Origin: Giesbergeria sp.
GTDB taxonomy: Bacteria > Pseudomonadota > Gammaproteobacteria > Burkholderiales > Burkholderiaceae_C
Assembly: GCF_028686475.1 (NCBI RefSeq)
Contig: NZ_JAQUCA010000009.1
Coordinates: forward strand, 1 to 64,000
DNA length: 64,000 bases
Direction of reading: 5' to 3'
In this document: positions 17,501 through 24,839 of the stretch, one piece after another
Layout of the letters: every line of letters begins with the position of its first letter
Numbering within the stretch: position 1 is the first letter of the stretch
The notes under the pieces: model-generated
Told to the model about the DNA's origin: nothing
The model's database searches: none
What the model saw: only the letters and a program-made list of their open reading frames with translations
Translations under genes and position numbers: made by a program

Positions 17501-17645
17501 TTGAGACTTTTAATTGCTGGTAGATGATTGACACAATGCGCGGACATAGACATTAGCGCCTGAGTGCGCGGACATAGACACTACTGGCCCAATGCGCGGA
17601 CATAGACATTAGCGGCACTCATCTACCAGCAATTAAAAGGCTCAA
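17501..17645. repeat. 27-bp inverted repeat enclosing a 91-nt loop
   Basis: Left arm 17501-17527 (TTGAGACTTTTAATTGCTGG, then TAGATGA) and right arm 17619-17645 are reverse complements with one mismatch; the inner 21 bp are perfect. The loop holds three direct repeats at 28-bp pitch. It could fold as a cruciform or ssDNA hairpin, as expected of a packaging or origin signal, or be a MITE-like insertion. I see no target duplication outside the arms. Confidence 0.75.
17537..17611 (+). repeat. Three direct repeats of TGCGCGGACATAGACAYTA at exactly 28-bp spacing
   Basis: Copies at 17537-17555, 17565-17583 and 17593-17611; copies 1 and 3 are identical and copy 2 has one change (C for T at position 17). 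The 9-nt intervals differ in sequence. The pitch is close to 2.7 helical turns. They lie about 180-255 bp upstream of the serine recombinase gene, inside the inverted repeat, so they may be recombinase subsites, Rep iterons or regulator sites. Confidence 0.75.
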
Positions 17646-17664
17646 CCTTTAGGCCAGAGCCCGG

Positions 17665-17679
17665 TTTTGCGAAGCAAAA
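17665..17679. repeat. Short hairpin TTTTGC-GAA-GCAAAA
   Basis: 6-bp perfect stem with a GAA triloop just after the large inverted repeat. Similar small hairpins mark nick sites in rolling-circle origins, but nothing here proves that. Confidence 0.4.
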
Positions 17680-17791
17680 AACGCCCAAATCTTACCAACG
17701 AAACTGTTGCCCGCCACGGGCGCGGGGCTGGTCCTTTTATCGGGCATGGCTCCTGCTACGGCTTGCCCGCTGCTCTGCTTGAAAGCAGAAA

Positions 17792-18370
17792 ATGACCGTT
17801 TACGGCTATGCGCGGGTCTCTACAGCCCACCAAGACACCCATCTCCAAATTGACGCTCTCCAGCGTGCTGGTGCCTCTACCATCGTGCAAGAAAAAACCT
17901 CGTCTGTCGGGGCACGGCGCGAACTCAATCGCCTGCTCTCACAGCTCAAGCGCGGTGATTGCGTGTTGGTCTATAAGCTCGACCGCTTCGCTCGTAGCTT
18001 GATTGACTTGCTCAAAATCATTGACCGCATCGAATCTGTTGGCGCAAGTTTTCGCAGCATTACTGAATCAATCGACACAGCTACACCTGCGGGCCGCATG
18101 ATGATGCAGATGCTGGGCGCGTTCGCAGAATTTGAACGGGGCATGATTCGTGAACGGTCTATCGCTGGACAGAATGCAGCTCGTGAGCGTGGCAACTTGC
18201 CTGGCCGTCCTCGCGCATTGACGCTTGACCAGGAGCGTGAGCTGGTGGTTCTTTATCAGTCCGGTTTCTACACGCAGAAGGGTTTAGCTACTCGTTACGA
18301 TGTTTCGGTTTCTGTCGTTAAGCGTGCGCTGTATCGTGTCACCCGGCCTACATCTAGCAGCTTGAAGTAA
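17792..18370 (+). CDS. Small serine recombinase (resolvase/invertase family), candidate phage integrase
   Basis: 192 residues. The catalytic domain starts YGYARVST with Ser10 as presumptive nucleophile. YKLDRFARS, the Arg-rich helix and GRMMMQMLGAFAEFERGMIRER follow, and a C-terminal helix-turn-helix (about 148-185: YQSGFYTQKGLATRYDVSVSVVKRAL) completes the protein. Full length for the Tn3-resolvase/DNA-invertase group. It lies last in the prophage, 86 nt before attR, where an integrase gene is expected, and no tyrosine integrase is present. Small serine recombinases normally resolve or invert, so use for tRNA integration is inference. Confidence 0.88.
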   Translation: MTVYGYARVSTAHQDTHLQIDALQRAGASTIVQEKTSSVGARRELNRLLSQLKRGDCVLVYKLDRFARSLIDLLKIIDRIESVGASFRSITESIDTATPAGRMMMQMLGAFAEFERGMIRERSIAGQNAARERGNLPGRPRALTLDQERELVVLYQSGFYTQKGLATRYDVSVSVVKRALYRVTRPTSSSLK

Positions 18371-18394
18371 GCACAGAGTAAGCGTTTTAGCCAG

Positions 18395-18413
18395 CGCCGG
18401 GTAGTTTCCGGCG
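18395..18413 (+). terminator. Weak hairpin after the recombinase gene
   Basis: CGCCGG/CCGGCG stem with 7-nt loop GTAGTTT, followed by TTTGGATAT. The T-run is short, so termination would be weak. Confidence 0.4.
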
Positions 18414-18421
18414 TTTGGATA

Positions 18422-18443
18422 TAAAAAAACCGGGTTGCCCCGG
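18422..18443 (-). terminator. Minus-strand intrinsic terminator next to attR
   Basis: On the minus strand CCGGG-GCAA-CCCGG is followed by seven T. In the integrated prophage nothing obvious reads into it. In the excised circle it would lie directly downstream of the Cro-like regulator gene across attP, so it is probably that gene's terminator. Confidence 0.6.
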
Positions 18444-18456
18444 TAGCTCAAAAACT

Positions 18457-18470
18457 TCCGTTTCCGCCAA
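18457..18470 (+). repeat. attR core
   Basis: Second copy of TCCGTTTCCGCCAA. The bases to the right (GACCAGCCCCCTGAA...) lead straight into a terminator that must be the original downstream sequence of tRNA-Ser. Confidence 0.9.
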
Positions 18471-18474
18471 GACC

Positions 18475-18509
18475 AGCCCCCTGAAGCAATTCAGGGGGCT
18501 TTTTTTTTG
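18475..18509 (+). terminator. Original host terminator of tRNA-Ser, displaced by the prophage
   Basis: AGCCCCCTGAA, loop GCAA, TTCAGGGGGCT, then eight or more T. In an uninfected chromosome it would lie 4 nt after the tRNA 3' end. Confidence 0.85.
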
Positions 18510-18520
18510 CCGCAAAAACG

Positions 18521-18550
18521 AAAAAACCCGGTGTGTATTGCACCGGGTTT
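18521..18550 (-). terminator. Terminator of the histone-like gene
   Basis: AAACCCGGTG (18524-18533) pairs with CACCGGGTTT (18541-18550) around a 7-nt loop; on the minus strand it is followed by a T-run (A6 at 18521-18526). It ends the minus-strand transcript from 19207. Confidence 0.8.
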
Positions 18551-18574
18551 GAAGCTAGAGCCGCATTGCAAAAC

Positions 18575-19207
18575 TCAGGGCTTGGTGCCTTCTGGGAAGG
18601 GCCAAGCGGCCTTTTCGTTGAGGGTGGTTTTTACCACTGGGGCGGTAGTAGTTTTGCTGGCTTTTTTGGCCGCTGGCGCTTTGGCGGGTGCTGGAGCAGC
18701 GACTGGGGCAGGTGCCGGAGCCGTCGTTTTCTTGGCAGCGGGTGCTTTTTTGGCAGCGCTGGCCTTCTTGGCGGGTGCGGGTGCTGGGGCGGCCACTGCT
18801 ACGGGAGGCTCGGCCACTGCGGCTTTGGGGGCGGCAGCCTTTTTGGCCGCTGCTTTTTTGGCCGGTGGTGCCGGTGCAGGAGCTGGCTCTGTGGCAACTG
18901 GAGCTGCTGCGGCGGCTTTGGGGGCGGCAGCCTTTTTGGCCACTGCTTTCTTAGCCGGTGCCGGTGCAGCAGCAAGCTCTGCTACGGCTTCGGCGACAAC
19001 GGCTTTTTTGGCCGGAGCCGCTTTTTTGGCCGCCGTTTTGCTGGCTGGAGCGGCTTTTTTGACCTCAGTGGGTGCAGGCGCAGGGGCAGCTACCGCAGGG
19101 GCGACTGTTTCAGCCGCCACCGTTTTTTTGACAGCTGCTTTTTTGGCCGGGGCCGTTTTTTGCGGGGTTTCGGCCTTGGGGGCCGCAGGTTTCTTGGCAG
19201 TTGCCAT
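18575..19207 (-). CDS. Histone H1-like Ala/Lys/Pro-rich DNA-binding protein
   Basis: 210 residues made almost only of Ala, Lys, Pro, Val and Thr with repeated KKAAAPKAAA, APAKKA and PAPAPA units. No other domain is visible. Such proteins resemble histone H1 tails and the HctA/AlgP-type nucleoid proteins of beta- and gammaproteobacteria, and probably bind DNA non-specifically. Two ATGs are adjacent (19210 and 19207); the second has the better distance from AGGAGA. The repeats are degenerate and GC-rich, so copy number may vary between strains. It lies immediately outside attR and is not phage-like in composition. Confidence 0.8.
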   Translation of the reverse strand: MATAKKPAAPKAETPQKTAPAKKAAVKKTVAAETVAPAVAAPAPAPTEVKKAAPASKTAAKKAAPAKKAVVAEAVAELAAAPAPAKKAVAKKAAAPKAAAAAPVATEPAPAPAPPAKKAAAKKAAAPKAAVAEPPVAVAAPAPAPAKKASAAKKAPAAKKTTAPAPAPVAAPAPAKAPAAKKASKTTTAPVVKTTLNEKAAWPFPEGTKP

Positions 19208-19321
19208 CATGTTCTCCTTGGTACGGTAAGCAAACGCGCTGCCACCTGCCAACCCTTGGGGGTAGCACAGCAGCAGAACGAGAAAAGGAAAGTCATGGGG
19301 GTGCCGTGGTGTGTAGGGGAT

Positions 19322-20554
19322 TCAATCCCAAGACAGGGCACCGCCCGACTGGTATTCAATCACGCGGGTTTCAAAGAAGTTGCGTTCCTTTTTCAGATCG
19401 ATCATCTCGCTCATCCAAGGGAAGGGGTTTTCTTCGTGCGGAAACAACGCTTCTAGGCCGATTTGGGTGGCGCGACGGTTGGCGATATAGCGCAAATAGC
19501 CTTTGAACATGGACGCATTCATGCCCAGCACGCCACGCGGCATGGTGTCTTCGGCATAGGCATATTCCAAATCGACAGCGTGCAAAAACAGTGCTTTGAT
19601 TTCTTCTTGGAAACTGGCAGTCCAGAGGTGCGGGTTTTCTAGCTTGAGCTGGTTAATCAGGTCAATGCCAAAATTGCAGTGCATCGACTCATCGCGCAAA
19701 ATGTATTGGTATTGTTCAGCCGCGCCGGTCATTTTATTTTGCCGCCCCAGCGCCAAAATTTGCGTAAAACCGACGTAGAAGAACAGCCCTTCCATCAGGC
19801 AGGCAAACACAATCAGGCTCTTGAGCAGCGTTTGGTCGGTCTCGGCAGTGCCGGTTTTGAAGGCCGGGTCCATGATGGCCTCGATGAACGGAATCAGGAA
19901 CTGGTCTTTGTTGCGGATGGACGGCACTTCGTTGTAGGCGTTGAAGATTTCGCCCTCGTCCAGCCCCAATGATTCGACAATGTATTGGTAGGCGTGGGTG
20001 TGGATGGCTTCTTCAAACGCTTGGCGCAGCAAAAACTGGCGGCACTCGGGCGCGGTGATGTGGCGATAGGTGCCCAGCACGATGTTGTTGGCCGCTAGGC
20101 TGTCGGCGGTGACAAAAAAGCCCAGATTGCGCTTGACGATGCGGCGCTCATCCTCGGTCAGGCCGTTGGGGCTTTTCCAGAGGGCGATGTCGCGCGTCAT
20201 GTTGACTTCTTGCGGCATCCAGTGGTTGGCGCAGGTGGCGAGGTACTTTTCCCAAGCCCATTTGTATTTGAACGGCACCAGCTGGTTGACATCGGTTTGG
20301 CCGTTGATGATGCGCTTGTCAGCCGCATTCACGCGGCGCTGGCTGCCGGTGTTGGCCAGCACCGGGGCCGCTGGCATGACTGCTGGCGCTGCTGGTGCCG
20401 AAGGGGCAGCCACGCGCACGGTGGGCGCGGGCATGGCCTGAAAATTCAGCGGTGAAAACTCTGTGGGCGACAACGCACCCCAGCGGTTTTTAGGCAGACC
20501 GTTGTCGTGTGGTTTTTGCAGTGTGGGCGTGACGTCTTCGTCCCAAGTCAACAT
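19322..20554 (-). CDS. nrdB: Ribonucleoside-diphosphate reductase subunit beta (class Ia)
   Basis: 410 residues. Ferritin-like diiron protein that makes the tyrosyl radical for NrdA. Metal and radical residues are visible in [13 protein letters not shown] (Glu, His and the radical Tyr with the same spacing as E. coli E115-H118-Y122), and EEAQ/ME-type helices follow ([23 protein letters not shown]). The Tyr argues against a class Ic enzyme. Residues 35-75 are an Ala/Pro-rich insertion near the N-terminus. ATG 20554 gives MLTWDEDV; an upstream ATG at 20605 is less likely. It lies 95 nt downstream of nrdA. Confidence 0.93.
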   Translation of the reverse strand: MLTWDEDVTPTLQKPHDNGLPKNRWGALSPTEFSPLNFQAMPAPTVRVAAPSAPAAPAVMPAAPVLANTGSQRRVNAADKRIINGQTDVNQLVPFKYKWAWEKYLATCANHWMPQEVNMTRDIALWKSPNGLTEDERRIVKRNLGFFVTADSLAANNIVLGTYRHITAPECRQFLLRQAFEEAIHTHAYQYIVESLGLDEGEIFNAYNEVPSIRNKDQFLIPFIEAIMDPAFKTGTAETDQTLLKSLIVFACLMEGLFFYVGFTQILALGRQNKMTGAAEQYQYILRDESMHCNFGIDLINQLKLENPHLWTASFQEEIKALFLHAVDLEYAYAEDTMPRGVLGMNASMFKGYLRYIANRRATQIGLEALFPHEENPFPWMSEMIDLKKERNFFETRVIEYQSGGALSWD

Positions 20555-20649
20555 AGATTTTCCAATGCTCGAATTATGAGAGCAGCGCTTGCAAATGGAA
20601 AGCATCCAAGCGCTGTACGGTGGGGGTTTTTACGCTTTTATGACCAAAT

Positions 20650-23600
20650 TTATTGGCAGGCTTCGCAACCGGGGTCGTCAATGGCGCAAAAGCGCACATC
20701 GGTAGCGGGTGCTTCTGGTGCTTCTAGCGCAGTAGCTGCCGCTGGGGCCGAGGCCACGGCGTTGAGGTGCTGGCGCTGTACGGTACTCATTTCGGCGTGG
20801 GTGGCGCTTTGCGTGCGCAGGTAGTAGGTGGTTTTGAGGCCACGCAGCCAAGCCAGCTTGTAGGTTTCGTCGAGCTTTTTGCCCGAAGCACCCGCCATGT
20901 AGATGTTGAGGCTTTGCGCTTGGTCAATCCATTTTTGGCGACGCGAGGCGGCCTCTACCAGCCAAGTGGGGTCAATCTCAAAGGCGGTGGCATACAGGGC
21001 TTTGATGTCGGCAGGCACCCGGTCAATCGCGTGCAAGGAGCCTTTGAAATACTTGAGGTCAATCAGCATCGCCTCATCCCACAGCCCTAAGCGTTGCAGG
21101 TCACGTACCAAGTAATGGTTGATGATGGTGAATTCGCCCGATAGGTTCGATTTGACGGACAAATTGCCAAACGAGGGTTCAATCGAGGCATCCACACCCA
21201 CAATGTTGGAGATGGTGGCGGTGGGGGCAATGGCGACGCAGTTGGAGTTACGCATCCCATCGCGGGCAATTTTGGCGCGCAGCGCATCCCAATCTAAAGT
21301 TTGCGAGCGCTCTACTTCGACATAAGCACCACGGGCTTGGGCCAGCAAATCAATCGAATCTTTGGGCAAGATGCCCCGGCTCCACAAAGAACCGTCGTAG
21401 CTGGAGTAGCGCCCACGCTCGGCGGCCAACTCGGTCGAGGCCCAGTAAGCGTAATAGCAAATGGCTTCCATTGAGCGGTCGGCAAACTCCACCGCTGGCA
21501 TGGAGGCATAGGGCAGGCGCAAGGCATACAGTGCGTCTTGGAAGCCCATCAGCCCCAAACCCACTGGCCGATGGCGCAAATTGGACTCGCGCGCTTTGGG
21601 CACGGCGTAGTAGTTGATGTCAATCACGTTGTCCAGCATTCGCATGGCCGTGCGAATGGTGCGCTGGAGCTTGTCGTGGTCCAGCTCTTTGCCGTGCGGG
21701 CCATCTTTCAGATGCTGCGCCAAATTGACCGAACCAAGGTTACAAACGGCGGTTTCGGTGTCGCTGGTGTTCAGGGTCACCTCTGTACAGAGATTAGAGG
21801 AGTGGATAACCCCCACATGCTGCTGTGGCGAGCGCACATTGCAGGCATCCTTGAAAGTAATCCACGGGTGGCCGGTCTCGAACAGCATGGTCAGCATCTT
21901 GCGCCACAGGTCGGTGGCTGGCAGTACGCGGTGGTGGGGGATTTCGCCCCGGTCGGCTTGGGCTTCGTAAGCCACATAAGCGCGTTCAAACTCAGCGCCA
22001 AACAGCTCGTGCAAATCGGGCACATCCGAGGGCGAGAACAGCGTCCAGCGGCCTTTTTCCATGACACGCTTCATGAACAGGTCTGGAATCCAGTTGGCGG
22101 TGTTCATGTCGTGCGTGCGGCGGCGGTCATCGCCGGTGTTTTTACGCAGCTCCAAGAACTCTTCGATGTCGAGGTGCCAAGTTTCCAGATAGGTACAGAC
22201 GGCCCCTTTGCGTTTGCCGCCGTTGTGCGCCAAACCGGCTACGGTTTGGTAAGACGCATCGACATCTACTTTCAAATCCACCACCAGCGGCTTGGGCGTG
22301 ATGGGACGCACGGCCCGCACGCGCGAGAACAACACGCCATCGCGCACCAGCCAATTGCGTTTGCCCACGGCTTGGCAGCCTACACGTTCTGCCAAGGCTG
22401 GGATGGCCGGAATACGTAAATCAATACTGGTGCTGCTACCGTCAAATACGGCTTGCGAACCATCGGAACGCTGGCCGGTATGGTGGTGCTGGCGGGTACG
22501 CTTTTGGCCAGACACCGGCACACCCAAGCGCAGCAATTGGTAACGCACCCCGTGGGCCAGCGGCTCGGAAGCCGAGGTGAAAGTCAACTCTTTGCCACGC
22601 GCAACACAGCCGTCGGTTTCTAGCAAGCCTTGCAACAGCGCCAGCGTTTGCGTGGTGGGCAAATGGCTTAGGCGGGGGGCAATGCGCTTTTGGTGTTGCG
22701 CGTCGTACAAATCATCATGGGTAAAGGGCAAGGTGGGCGCTCCGGCACCCACCATGCGCCCGGTGGTGCCATCGCGCAATGCGCCTTGACCTGCCGCCCA
22801 GTGGATTTGGACATAGGTGCTGCCACGGGCTGTTTCCCAGTAATGGAAGCCACGCGCCTCCAGATAATGACGCACAAAGGCCAAATGCGTGTCGCGCTGC
22901 GGGTTGCCGGAAACACCCCACTGTTGCCCCTCTTTAGACAGATGCCCATCCCCGAGCAAAATGCCATAGAGCCGGGCATCGTCTTCGTCTAGGCCCTGCA
23001 CCGGAACGACTTCGGTGGGAATAGCAAAGCCGATGTAATCGCCCGTCTGCAACTGGCCAGAATCGACCCAACGCGCGGTTATTTTGCCCTTGTCCAGCCA
23101 AGCCTCGGTGCGTGCATTGGCCTGCCCCAAAGGTACGCCTTGAATCGCCCAGAAGGGATGCGCGTCGGTCACTTCCAGTGGCTCGATAGCGTGTTTGACC
23201 TCAATCGCCACCATAGGGTCAGTCTGGTTATAGACCATGCGCTGCGTTACTGCGCGATACTGGCCGCTGTGGCCCAGCACCAAATCACCGGCATGGATGT
23301 CGCGCAGTGGGCGCGGCCCGGTGGCCGTATAGACCAAGGTATCGGGGGCAAAGCACTGGTTTACCGCTACGGCGGTATCGTTGACCACCTTCAAAAACGG
23401 CACCACGCCTTGCGATTCGCCATTCGTGCCTTGGATATGGCTGCCCAGTGCGCGCACGCGCGTCCAGTCGTTGCCCAAGCCACCGGCAAACTTGCTCAAC
23501 AGGGCGTTTTCTTTGATGGATTCGTAGATGCCGCCCAAATCGTCGGGCACGGTGGTTAAGTAGCAGCTGGACAACTGCGAGCGCAACGTGCCGCTGTTGA

Positions 23601-24639
23601 ACAGCGTGGGCGTGCTGCTCATAAAGTCAAAGCGCGACAGCACCTCGTAGAACTCAATCGCGCGCGCTTCGCGGTCGCTTTCTTGCAAGGCCAGCCCCAT
23701 CGCCACGCGCATAAAGAAGGCTTGTGGCAACTCAATGCGTTGCTTGCGTACATGCAAAAAGTAGCGGTCGTACAGGGTTTGCAGGCCCAAGTAATCAAAT
23801 TGCAAATCGCGCGTTGGTTGCAAGGCTGCCGCCAAACGCGGCAGGTCAAATTGCAACAGCTCGGGGTTAAGCAATTGTTCTGCCACGCCCTTTTGGATAA
23901 AACTGGGGAAGTAATCGGCATAGGCGTTGGCCATATCGGCCAAGGCCACCTCGCGGCCCAGCACTTCGCGCGTCATGGTGTGCAGCAACAGCCGGGCGGT
24001 GGCATAGGTGTAATCGGGGTGCTGCTCAATCAGGGTGCGGGCGGCCAAAATGGCGGCTTTATAAACTTCCTCTAGCGGCACGCCGTCGTAGAGGTTACGC
24101 AAGGTTTCTTGTACGATAGGCTCGGGCTGCACCTCGGGCGGCAGGCCAGTGCAAGCATCGGCCATCAGGCGTTGTAGGCCCTGCATGTCCAAGGCCACCA
24201 AGGCACCATCTTGTTGTAGCACCTGTAAGGGGGCCACTGGGGCTTGGGTGTCGGCCTCGGCTTGGGCGGCGGCGCGCTCTTGGGCGCGGCGCTCACGGTA
24301 CAGCACAAAGGCGCGCGCCACTTCTTGGTGGTCGGAGCGCAACAATTGCAGCTCGACTTGGTCGCGCACATCGTCAATATGGAACGTGCCGCCTTCGGGG
24401 CGCGAACGCAGCAGGGCATAAACTACTTTTTCTGTCAGGCTGGCGATTAACTCGCGCAAACTGGCCGAAGCATCTCCTTGGCTGCCCGAGACGGTTAAAA
24501 ATGCCTTGGTGACGGCAATGGCGATTTTGGCGGGCACAAAAGGCACCACATCGCCGGTGCGCCGCTGAATTTGGTAGCGAGAAAAGTCCACGTCAGCAAA
24601 GAAAGTAGCAACAGAAGAAGTCGAGGTAGCGGTGGGCAT
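20650..24639 (-). CDS. nrdA: Ribonucleoside-diphosphate reductase subunit alpha with intein
   Basis: 1329-residue precursor; 951 residues after removal of the intein. It reduces ribonucleotides to deoxyribonucleotides together with NrdB. An N-terminal ATP-cone (about 20-110, IQRRTGDVVPF...) provides allosteric activity control. The 10-stranded barrel carries SSNLCTEVTLN, with the thiyl Cys within N-L-C-T-E, and SSTPTLFNSGT and SSCYLTTV with a redox Cys. The C-terminus ends CEACQ, a CxxC for turnover. The intein interrupts the conserved AVNQ|GGKRKGAVC segment. Candidate NrdR boxes and a long hairpin lie upstream. Confidence 0.95.
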   Translation of the reverse strand: MPTATSTSSVATFFADVDFSRYQIQRRTGDVVPFVPAKIAIAVTKAFLTVSGSQGDASASLRELIASLTEKVVYALLRSRPEGGTFHIDDVRDQVELQLLRSDHQEVARAFVLYRERRAQERAAAQAEADTQAPVAPLQVLQQDGALVALDMQGLQRLMADACTGLPPEVQPEPIVQETLRNLYDGVPLEEVYKAAILAARTLIEQHPDYTYATARLLLHTMTREVLGREVALADMANAYADYFPSFIQKGVAEQLLNPELLQFDLPRLAAALQPTRDLQFDYLGLQTLYDRYFLHVRKQRIELPQAFFMRVAMGLALQESDREARAIEFYEVLSRFDFMSSTPTLFNSGTLRSQLSSCYLTTVPDDLGGIYESIKENALLSKFAGGLGNDWTRVRALGSHIQGTNGESQGVVPFLKVVNDTAVAVNQCFAPDTLVYTATGPRPLRDIHAGDLVLGHSGQYRAVTQRMVYNQTDPMVAIEVKHAIEPLEVTDAHPFWAIQGVPLGQANARTEAWLDKGKITARWVDSGQLQTGDYIGFAIPTEVVPVQGLDEDDARLYGILLGDGHLSKEGQQWGVSGNPQRDTHLAFVRHYLEARGFHYWETARGSTYVQIHWAAGQGALRDGTTGRMVGAGAPTLPFTHDDLYDAQHQKRIAPRLSHLPTTQTLALLQGLLETDGCVARGKELTFTSASEPLAHGVRYQLLRLGVPVSGQKRTRQHHHTGQRSDGSQAVFDGSSTSIDLRIPAIPALAERVGCQAVGKRNWLVRDGVLFSRVRAVRPITPKPLVVDLKVDVDASYQTVAGLAHNGGKRKGAVCTYLETWHLDIEEFLELRKNTGDDRRRTHDMNTANWIPDLFMKRVMEKGRWTLFSPSDVPDLHELFGAEFERAYVAYEAQADRGEIPHHRVLPATDLWRKMLTMLFETGHPWITFKDACNVRSPQQHVGVIHSSNLCTEVTLNTSDTETAVCNLGSVNLAQHLKDGPHGKELDHDKLQRTIRTAMRMLDNVIDINYYAVPKARESNLRHRPVGLGLMGFQDALYALRLPYASMPAVEFADRSMEAICYYAYWASTELAAERGRYSSYDGSLWSRGILPKDSIDLLAQARGAYVEVERSQTLDWDALRAKIARDGMRNSNCVAIAPTATISNIVGVDASIEPSFGNLSVKSNLSGEFTIINHYLVRDLQRLGLWDEAMLIDLKYFKGSLHAIDRVPADIKALYATAFEIDPTWLVEAASRRQKWIDQAQSLNIYMAGASGKKLDETYKLAWLRGLKTTYYLRTQSATHAEMSTVQRQHLNAVASAPAAATALEAPEAPATDVRFCAIDDPGCEACQ
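22222..23355 (-). other. LAGLIDADG intein within NrdA (378 residues)
   Basis: Starts with Cys1 (CFAPDTLVYTATGPRPLRDI), has block B TDAHPFW, a homing-endonuclease core with two LAGLIDADG-like helices (LYGILLGDGHL and LLQGLLETDGCV), and ends with a block F/G segment VVDLKVDVDASYQTVAGLAHN (His-Asn end). Boundaries are set by the intact NrdA motif NQ|GGKRKG. The residue after Asn is Gly, not the Cys/Ser/Thr that standard splicing needs. Size and two endonuclease motifs suggest a full, mobile intein rather than a mini-intein. Confidence 0.9.
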
Positions 24640-24667
24640 GGCATCCTTGGCTGGAGCGGTATAAAAG

Positions 24668-24700
24668 GCATCGGGCGCCGAAAAAATGGGCGCCCGATGC
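24668..24700 (-). promoter_or_regulatory. 12-bp hairpin in the nrdA leader
   Basis: GCATCGGGCGCC (24668-24679) and GGCGCCCGATGC (24689-24700) form a perfect GC-rich stem with a 9-nt loop, ending 28 nt before the nrdA start codon. It is too close to the gene for an upstream terminator; attenuation or mRNA protection is possible. Confidence 0.5.
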
Positions 24701-24744
24701 TCAAAACAAGAGAAACAAAAACAGGATGCAATAGCGCTTGACCC

Positions 24745-24790
24745 ACTACCTATAGCGTATGGGCCAATCTTTTTGCACTAGCGGTAGTGT
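24745..24790. promoter_or_regulatory. Candidate tandem NrdR boxes upstream of nrdA
   Basis: 24775-24790 reads GCACTAGCGGTAGTGT, close to the NrdR consensus palindrome (ACACWATATWTWGTGT in form). A second imperfect palindrome (CCCACTACCTATAGCGTATGGG, 24742-24763) is centred 30 bp away, near the three-turn spacing of paired NrdR sites. NrdR itself is not in the window. Confidence 0.5.
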
Positions 24791-24839
24791 ATCCGACCAC
24801 TGTCGCCCTTGCCGCCAACCGGGCCAGAGGCCACCGGTT

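Larger units (their letters stand above)
16990..17791. other. Non-coding repeat-rich region of the prophage (candidate origin and packaging region)
   Basis: About 800 bp with no convincing gene. In order: an AT-rich stretch after zot with a 10-bp perfect palindrome; a GC-rich part with imperfect repeats containing GCTCGTCGCGTGCTG; a 27-bp inverted repeat enclosing three direct repeats; a TTTTGC/GCAAAA hairpin; and a GC-rich leader to the recombinase gene. Filamentous phages keep replication origin and packaging hairpins in such a space. Which element does what cannot be told from sequence alone. Confidence 0.6.
10719..18470 (+). mobile_element. Inovirus-type filamentous prophage integrated in tRNA-Ser
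   Basis: About 7.75 kb flanked by the 14-bp att repeats. Gene content and order match filamentous phages: a divergent Cro-like regulator, replication module (Rep, ssDNA-binding protein), tiny membrane proteins, major coat precursor, large adsorption protein with C-terminal anchor, DUF2523 protein and Zot ATPase. Next come a repeat-rich non-coding region likely to hold origin and packaging signals, and a serine recombinase beside attR. No secretin gene is present, so a host outer-membrane secretin is probably used for exit. All recognisable genes are intact, suggesting a functional element. Confidence 0.9.

Noticed and set aside
17537-17611. Three regular direct repeats as a CRISPR array
   Set aside because: Repeats of 19 bp with 9-bp spacers are too short, no cas genes are near, and they sit within a phage palindrome.
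17501-17645. Complete insertion sequence
   Set aside because: Only 145 bp, no transposase, no target duplication seen outside the arms.
18507-19456. Plus-strand Gly/Ala- or Phe/Cys-rich ORFs opposite the histone-like gene
   Set aside because: Antisense of a repetitive coding region; the minus frame has a ribosome site, a terminator and sensible composition.
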